This document shows positions 48,894-64,000 of a stretch of DNA of 64,000 nucleotides, piece after piece. Every line of letters begins with the position of its first letter. Positions within the stretch are counted from its first letter, which is position 1. Below the pieces are notes generated by a model. The model did no database searches. It had not been told where the DNA came from and was given only the letters and a program-made list of their open reading frames with translations. This DNA is from Paramacrobiotus metropolitanus (taxonomy: Eukaryota; Tardigrada; Eutardigrada; Parachela; Macrobiotidae): the NCBI RefSeq assembly GCF_019649055.1, contig NW_026570235.1, positions 1,674,001 to 1,738,000 on the forward strand, written 5' to 3'. The translations under genes and the position numbers were made by a program.

Positions 48894-49617
48894 GGTAATA
48901 ATAAAAAGTTCCAGAAAGAATAAGAGACCTAATTACAGGCTTTAAAGCTTAATTACAATAAAAATAACACTTTTACACTGGCAGTCTGGATCACGGATTG
49001 AAAGAAGAACAGACTAGAAATGATCATGAAACTGGCAAACTGCACCGCAATGCATCTGACGCTGAAACAAAATGCAAACTGCAAACTGCAAACAAATGCG
49101 CCAGGGATGCCTAGATGCATCACTCGTACTGGACCTACCAATTCAATGATCAATGACCACCAGGCCAGCGATACACGGATGACGTATTAAACACGCAAAA
49201 TATTACAGTACTGCATATTAAAGAGAGCCAGAGCAGAAGTGTACTACGTACCAAATCCTTTATCCCGAATATTGTCAATACGAGTACCGGAGTACGTACG
49301 CGTACTGTACTTATTTGGCGAGAACAAAAAATGCAATAATTTCGTAATCGTTCCTAAAATTACTATTCGTTCCTAAATCGCTCCCGCACTGTACCGCTAC
49401 CTACGTATTGGTACGCTGCGCCCTGCGGGCGGCAGATGGACTGGTAAATAGGTACTTAAGTAATTTTTATAATTTTATTTTACTAAAATAAAAACAGGAT
49501 GGAATAACTCCGATAGCACGTGGTGAACTTGTGGCAGCAAGCTGGGTTTTGATTTTCCTTTTACTGACTTTACACCTAACTTTCTCATACATACTAGTGA
49601 GCGTTTCCATCTTCGCC
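48894..49617. other. Divergent promoter region between the unknown gene (-) and the ASB gene (+)
   Basis: The similarity to copy A ends just left of this stretch. Both neighbouring genes start from here in opposite directions. No defined promoter motif can be supported. The frame upstream of 49618 is open from 49531 and hydrophobic, but begins with GTG, so the ATG at 49618 is preferred. Confidence 0.4.
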
Positions 49618-49729
49618 ATGGATTCTTTTGGAGATCGCCATCTGCCAGAGATGTCCATGGATGCACGCACAACCTTGCACATCTTGCTGCGTATGGCAGA
49701 CGAGCTCAGCACAATGTCATTCGTGGATA

Positions 49730-53780
<4,051 letters not shown>

Positions 53781-54191
53781 CGGCAAGGACGTGCAGTACT
53801 CTCATCCCGCGGAGCATATGAAGGCTGTTGGCCGGTGTAAAAACCGCCGACATATTGCCCAGTATTATCATCTTTTAAGTTTGAATAGAGTGCACTTTCG
53901 TTTTCAACTAAAAACGTAAATCAAAAACGAAAACAGACAAAAACGAAAAAATGAAACTTGACAAGTGACTGTCGTAACATGGCGGTCGCTCATATCAGAG
54001 TTGTTTGAACATAGAAAATTTTAAATTTTGTGATACGAGTTAGAGTAAGTATTTGAAATTCTGAATTTTGTGATATCGTGTGTTTCTTACATTGTTAGAT
54101 GAAAGATCAATATTTGTGTTGAAACTGTCTTATAGTATCGGTTGATTATCCATTTTGCTGAAAACTGGATTAGGTATCGCTTAAGATCACC

Positions 54192-56404
54192 ATGTTATCA
54201 TTGCGGAATGGAGCGGCGTTTTCTTTGACGGCACTGTGGCGGGCATCCTACCAAATGGCAAGATTCGCTTGCACGACGGCGTCGGCGCATGATATCTTCC
54301 CTGACGATTTGAAAACTTTCGTGTTTCTTCCACGAATTCCGCTACCTCCAAAAACCCTGCGTGGATACGGTCTCCCTTTTTCCAAGGAATCCTGCCATCG
54401 ATTGCGCAGTGCATACCAGCACCGTCACTTCCATTGTGGCTTACGAAGCTTTGCACCGGGGACACATGGTGCGGATATCAGCAGGAAGACTGAGAATAAT
54501 CGAGATTCATCTGTTCAGGAAGGCAAGTTAATATTTTGTCATTTGACTAATTCAGTAATAAATTTCGCCACCGACGGTTTGATTTATTTGTAGGTGTTTG
54601 GAAACAGCATACTTTCGCGCATCCAATTCTCCGATATAATAGCGACGAAATGACATACTGCATTCTTCGCGAACTCTATGATTTAACTGGTTTGCATTTG
54701 GACAACCTACGAAAACTGCCGAATGTTACGGAAGTTTACGTCCACAATAGCGACTACTTTAATCGCGTTGTTGACCGTATCGTCGAATGGCCAGACAGGA
54801 CCCTGCTGCTGGCTGGTTCACCAGGGATCGGCAAATCTTCCGCAGCGTTAATCAGTGCAATAAAGATGATTCCAGAGCACGACATCACTTGGATGCATTT
54901 TCCTATTGGTGGACCTGTATACATTGTGAAGTTTCAAAAAGGCGTTCTGGGAAAAGTTTTATATCTGCGTGTTCGCAAGAGAGATTTTGTTGAATTTCTG
55001 GAACATCAAATACAAATCCAACCCCAAGTTATTGTCATGGATGGGCTAACAGATAAGGTGGACGGATTAAATTCTATAATGGACTCGCTGGTTCCGTTTA
55101 CTGAATCGCACGAGAATAATCGCTGCCTTGTTGCTTCGTCATTAGCTGCGTCTAAAGTATTCGAGCGCGCGGAATTTTTTCCTTTAACTTTGCTCGCTCC
55201 TACCTTGGACGAATATAATACCGCCGTTTCAAAGGAAACGTTCCTTGCGTCCGTTTGGGACATGCTGCTGGACGATTTTAAATATCGCCCAAGCGAGAAA
55301 GCGAAAGTGACCAAGGAGGGAGCTCTACTTTATTATCAACGCCGCTTCGACATGGATCAGCGATTTCCTGAAATTGATCTGGATGAAAAATTTGAATTAA
55401 AGATGAATGTGGCAAATGGCAAGCGACTAGTCAAAGAGAAGTGGCACTTTGCAGGCCACAGCTGGCGTTATACTTTTTACAGGAGCGTGAATCAGATTAA
55501 GTATGACATTGCCAGCGCAGTGAATTCTGTTAAATCCGTTGACGAACTTTGCGATTATCTAAACACGGGAGTTGGGAAAACGAACGATGATATACGGAAC
55601 CGCCTGGTCTTCGATTGCAGTTCCGGATTCCGTTCGATTGTTAGCTCTTATGCCGTGGAAGTGTTAAGTATGGAGCGCGGACCAGCCGTGTTGGACAGGC
55701 TGCAAAAATATATAGGCCACCTCTCTGGGCGCGGTAAGTACTATAAGTGCTTTGTTTTTGTAGTGATCATTCTTCTTTTCTGTATATACAATTTTGACTT
55801 CAATAACGGCTTGAATGACTTTTATTTTGCATCGCCTGAAGGATATATTTTTGAGTGCAAATTTTTCGCCAGCATTAAATTTGGACAACTACGCCTAAAA
55901 GATGCCATTGGCAACGTTATCCTGAAAGACGAACTGCCTGGTAAAGTTTTCAAAGCCGACTGCGAAGAATTTGGAGGGATATACGATTTGGAGGATGTCG
56001 GAGAGAATAAGAATTTATGGGGTGAAAGCGGAGAATCTTACTGGATAAAGCCAAAGAGTAAACAACAGGGAGGCTTCGATGCGGTTCATCTTAATGAGCA
56101 GAAAGGAGTGATTCGCTTTTTTCAAGTTACGGTTCAGAGTCATACACACATTTTCAAACCGGATTATTTTCTCAACTTTGGGGATACATTAAGAATCTTA
56201 GGAATCCCAATCAAACACGCCGAAATCATCTTCGTTCTCGATTCTGATCCGAGTGTGTTTCGTCTGCCGTACATGCCTGCCCCTCTATCAGCAGATTTTC
56301 CAGAATATCCGTTTCCGCTTAATGAGAATAATTTTCCCGATGTGAAGATCTATGCACTACAAATGGATAAGTTGAAGTTTCCCGAACTTACTGTTAAACT
56401 GTGA
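54192..56404 (+). CDS. Crinkler/RHS-like P-loop NTPase with C-terminal nuclease-like domain
   Basis: Exons 54192-54522, 54594-55733 and 55842-56404 give 677 residues in phase. The N-terminus (MLSLRNGAAFSLTALWRASY) is Arg-rich without acids and could be a mitochondrial presequence. The NTPase domain has Walker A GSPGIGKSS (about residues 185-193) and a Walker B-like VIVMDG (about 256-261). The C-terminal domain carries GYIFECKF, GFDAV and FFQVTVQSHTHIFKP, spaced as in the restriction-endonuclease-like domains paired with P-loop NTPases in Crinkler and trypanosome RHS proteins. The role in animals is unclear; genome defence or conflict is an inference. Intron 1 appears to use a GC donor (AAG|GCAAGT). 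Intron 2 (55734-55841, 108 nt) has a perfect GTAAGT donor and no stop, so unspliced reading would add a false hydrophobic segment. Confidence 0.7.
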
Positions 56405-56785
56405 GTGTGTTAAACTCGGAATATCGATGTTGATCCACTTTTATTTTTGGCTGACGATTAGTGTAAATAGGCGCTCACTGTATTTTTCAATTTTCATACA
56501 TTTTGCCATTTTTAATTGACAGTTTAATCCGTTTCGAGTTTGAAGCTGTCATCAGTGTTAGCTAGTAAGTGACTTTGTATTAAAGTGATATCGATTAGAA
56601 TAAGAATTATCCGTGCTGTGAATTCAAGAAAGAAAGATTTCCAGGTTTGAATGAATATAAGTATAAAGTAATAATAATAAGTTCGAAATGAAAGTGGCTG
56701 ATTATAAGGATTATTTGGTTTATTGGGAAGATTTAGATTATTTGTATCGATTAGGTGACAGGAAATTCGACTGCGAAATTTATTG

Positions 56786-61293
<4,508 letters not shown>

Positions 61294-61300
<7 letters not shown>

Positions 61301-63353
61301 TCCCTGGTTTGCGAAAATGCTGTTCTGTTCCAAAAAACGGATGTTAAATTCCTAATGTTCCTCGTGGTGAAGAAATTCTGAAACAGATCGATAAAATATG
61401 AAATAGGGCATTTGTTTATCGCAACTGGAATTACGCACTCAACCATGCAACGCCAGTAAATATGACAACATATGTACAAAGTAATTCATGATCATATCAA
61501 CAGGTGGATCAGTAGGCAATGCGTAAGTAATAAAAAGAAAAACAAACCAATCGAAACATCTGCAATATGACATAACACTGAAAAAACTGAATTATCACAA
61601 CTTAATGCTCACCTAATTTATTAAATTTTCATTTAGGATAACTCAATCGCGGTGTCTTGTTGTTTTATGCAGAGAAATGAGTTGTTTCATGATTACTAAG
61701 ATTACAACTACCTGCTACTGGTACACAATTTGTATTGGATGCTCGAAAGAAGGCAAAAATCAAGATTTAACCAAGTGATTTTCACTGCAAAGTTGCAAAC
61801 AGAACAAGCACATTACCAAACGACCAAGATAATGCTATAGCATACGTTTACAAAAACAAATGATAAGTTACTGATTTCAGCTCACACCGTTTCACTGCCA
61901 AGGTAAATCGCTGTATCCAAAAAATCCGGTCGGTTCAAGCAGGTCTCTCGGAGTATTATCTGCAAGAGGAACACAGACTCCACACACGCCAATTATAGGT
62001 TCGGAGGTCCAGGTGCTCCGTGTAAAACCAAAAACACAATGATGTTTCGCGCTCTCACGATGGCAAACCAGTATCCGAACAATGGAAACCACGTTGAAAG
62101 CAGCACGGCTTACGACTTGTCGCAACGACTGCCTTAACCACCGATTAAAGATTTTTATGGAATGGTATCAGAGAAATCCTCACTACATGGCAAAGATAAC
62201 AAAATCTAAACGCTGCTGATATCTGATTGATTGTTGATAAGCTAACCAACGATAACGGAAATATTAGCGTACGATTTTCGACGAAAATGCTGGAGTGAGC
62301 AAAGTGCGGTGGCACAATAAGAGAAGTTTGTAACTTTGTATATAAAACATTATATTTATATATTAGGCTGAGCACCATGCACCAACACAAACCGGAATCG
62401 CACTGCAAAATTTGCAACCGTCCATGGACCATGATACTACTCTATGCACACGAACTGGATGTTTACTTACTTGTTAACTGCAAGAAATATTATTTTCATG
62501 GAATTTTAATCATTTCTTACATGAATATGAACTCGAGAAACTCAATTCTAATCTTCAGGAAAACCGATAGACTTGAAAATGTTATCAGCAAAAACTACGG
62601 TGTTTATTACAGTGCTATACTGTAATAAACTTCTACTGTGTGTAAATGTCACAGTATGTACCGAGTGTCTATTATAGTGCACAAAGTTCATATGCGACAT
62701 TTGCGATCCAATAAGAGTGTTGTGTAATTCAGAAATTTGTGCCATAATAAACGCAGTTTATGGTTTTCTTGTGGCAACAGTAATTTGTCATGTTTCGTAA
62801 TCTCCTAGTTCGAGCATTCGTATTCTTATTAATTTACGAGTACAATTTAGGAAAGATGCCGTAGATTTTACCATTCTGCATAGGATGCGGCTGATTTAAG
62901 AATTATGGAGGTTAATTATATCGTAAGACGGTGATAAAATGCTTACGGTCATTCCTTATTTATTACAAAAGGAAGCCACTACAACCACGGTACCGCGGCA
63001 CAGTATTATTTTGCACCGTGCTACAACTATTACGCATTCCAATGTTAGGAAACGAAATCGATAGAACCGACGAGAAACCAGATCATTATAACTCGTGTTG
63101 ATCAAGAAAAGGATATTTCATTACGGTATAAAACTGCAGTCAGCGCACTGATCAGTCCCAAAGATCCATTAAGACTTGCGCAACAAACAACAATAACAAC
63201 AGAGTAAAAGGAAAAAACAGGTAACAAGATACAAAATAAAACACCCACCCCACATTCGGCAGATCAGTCCGAAGTAACTCCCGTAAATGTTAAAACGATT
63301 GAAAGGACTGAAACCAAAGCATAACGTAGAACGAAAAAGGAAAAAAGCGGCTT
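61294..63353. other. Upstream and intergenic stretch
   Basis: The first few hundred bases are the 5' side of the ETNPPL-type gene. Short frames (for example minus 61892-62125, and plus 62377-62625) have no recognisable domain or convincing splice context. I see nothing else that can be supported. Confidence 0.35.
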
Positions 63354-63566
63354 TTACACTTCATGTCCTTCAACTGGACGACGCTCAACATCATTCATCA
63401 AAGCTGCGGTTTCACCCGGATGCGCTGCTGCCTGCGAAGATGTACGGTTTTCGGGCAACATGGACATCTCCAGCTGATGCTCCGAACTGGGAACTTCCGG
63501 CAGACCGAAATGAACTCGCACGAAGTCGGATGTACGCTTCTTCACTGCCGTCATACAGGACAAAAT
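63354..63566 (-). CDS. Possible 3'-terminal exon of a gene extending beyond the window
   Basis: A good acceptor (CTCTGCTTGCAG) precedes 63566 on the minus strand, and the frame ILSCMTAVKKRTSDFVRVHF runs to a stop at 63354-63356. A second frame through the same exon is also open for about 50 codons, so the reading frame is not certain. No family recognised. Confidence 0.3.
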   Translation of the reverse strand: MLSCMTAVKKRTSDFVRVHFGLPEVPSSEHQLEMSMLPENRTSSQAAAHPGETAALMNDVERRPVEGHEV

Positions 63567-64000
63567 CTGCAAGCAGAGATAACTTTATTGGAAAGTCCAC
63601 TGAGAACTGGCAGTCTGCACACGTAACTCTATTCCGCTTCTTCTCACTATGAAATACACTTCCGTTGTTTCACATATGCGGAAAATGTGTTGGTTCTGTA
63701 TATTACTCTGTGATTTTAATAGTTGCTGCTACTGCATACTGCGTGGGTGGTAGTAGTATATTAAAAATCAGGTGGAAAATCACGTGTGATACTCATACAG
63801 ATATCTATATAAAGTCTCTCATTTAACAAATTTAACAAAAGTGTTATCATACGAGGTATAACGCTTAAATCTCATTAGTTAAAGACCCCATTCATTTTAG
63901 CATAATTATACGGCCAATGTAAATAAACAGATGATTAATACGCATAATACGGTACTTACATATTATTTTTTCAAAGTTTTATGAGGTATGACCACTACAG
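63567..64000. other. Window end, AT-rich non-coding sequence
   Basis: No coding frame or repeat worth recording. If the exon at 63354-63566 is real, this is intron sequence of that gene. Confidence 0.3.

Larger units (their letters stand above)
40951..48900. repeat. Segmental duplication, unit B (partner 1-7870)
   Basis: Same gene order and orientation as unit A. Its left edge is 140 bp from a MITE, and its right edge is near the start codon of the unknown gene at 48893. Confidence 0.85.

Noticed and set aside
55734-55841. Membrane segment in the Crinkler/RHS-like protein
   Set aside because: It coincides exactly with a phase-preserving intron that has consensus ends.
61892-62125. 77-residue minus-strand frame ending near DLLEPTGFFGYSDLPWQ
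   Set aside because: Looks somewhat protein-like, but there are no clear splice signals and no family match.

Overview
The window is nuclear DNA from an animal. Genes are split by short GT-AG introns (about 60-550 bp), and the recognisable products are metazoan: a TECPR1-like autophagy protein, an ankyrin/SOCS-box (ASB-type) protein, an ethanolamine-phosphate phospho-lyase-type enzyme and an RNA polymerase II second-subunit paralogue. A small compact-intron invertebrate fits best; I cannot assign a phylum from sequence alone.

Layout. 1-7.9 kb: TECPR1 copy A (+), then an intact 8-exon gene of unknown function (-). 9.1-15.6 kb: decayed RPB2-like paralogue (+) with a SUMO-interaction-like N-terminal extension. 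15.6-24.5 kb: mostly non-coding, holding a fold-back element, a small multi-pass membrane gene and a 79-bp minisatellite. 24.5-36.8 kb: a 12.3-kb mobile element with 3.2-3.5-kb terminal inverted repeats, unrecognised internal ORFs, and a nested hAT-like element that split one ORF. 36.8-40.8 kb: a truncated third copy of the unknown gene and three short non-autonomous transposons. 41-48.9 kb: second copies of TECPR1 (frameshifted) and of the unknown gene (intact). 49.6-61.3 kb: a tandem duplication of an ASB gene (+) facing an ETNPPL-type gene (-), with a Crinkler/RHS-like NTPase-nuclease gene between the units. 61.3-64 kb: little coding signal, with one possible terminal exon.

The main themes are duplication and decay. 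TECPR1 plus the unknown gene exist as two unit copies 41 kb apart; about 5 kb inside them is nearly identical while the flanks differ, which suggests recent gene conversion or an assembly effect. In the ASB/ETNPPL duplication each unit has lost a different gene, so one working copy of each remains. The best candidate for something undescribed is the 12.3-kb inverted-repeat element: TG...CA ends, a 4-bp candidate target duplication GTAA, no transposase that I recognise, several unfamiliar ORFs, and what looks like an outward-reading gene duplicated inside both arms. All gene models come from reading splice signals and phases by eye; no database search or alignment was run.
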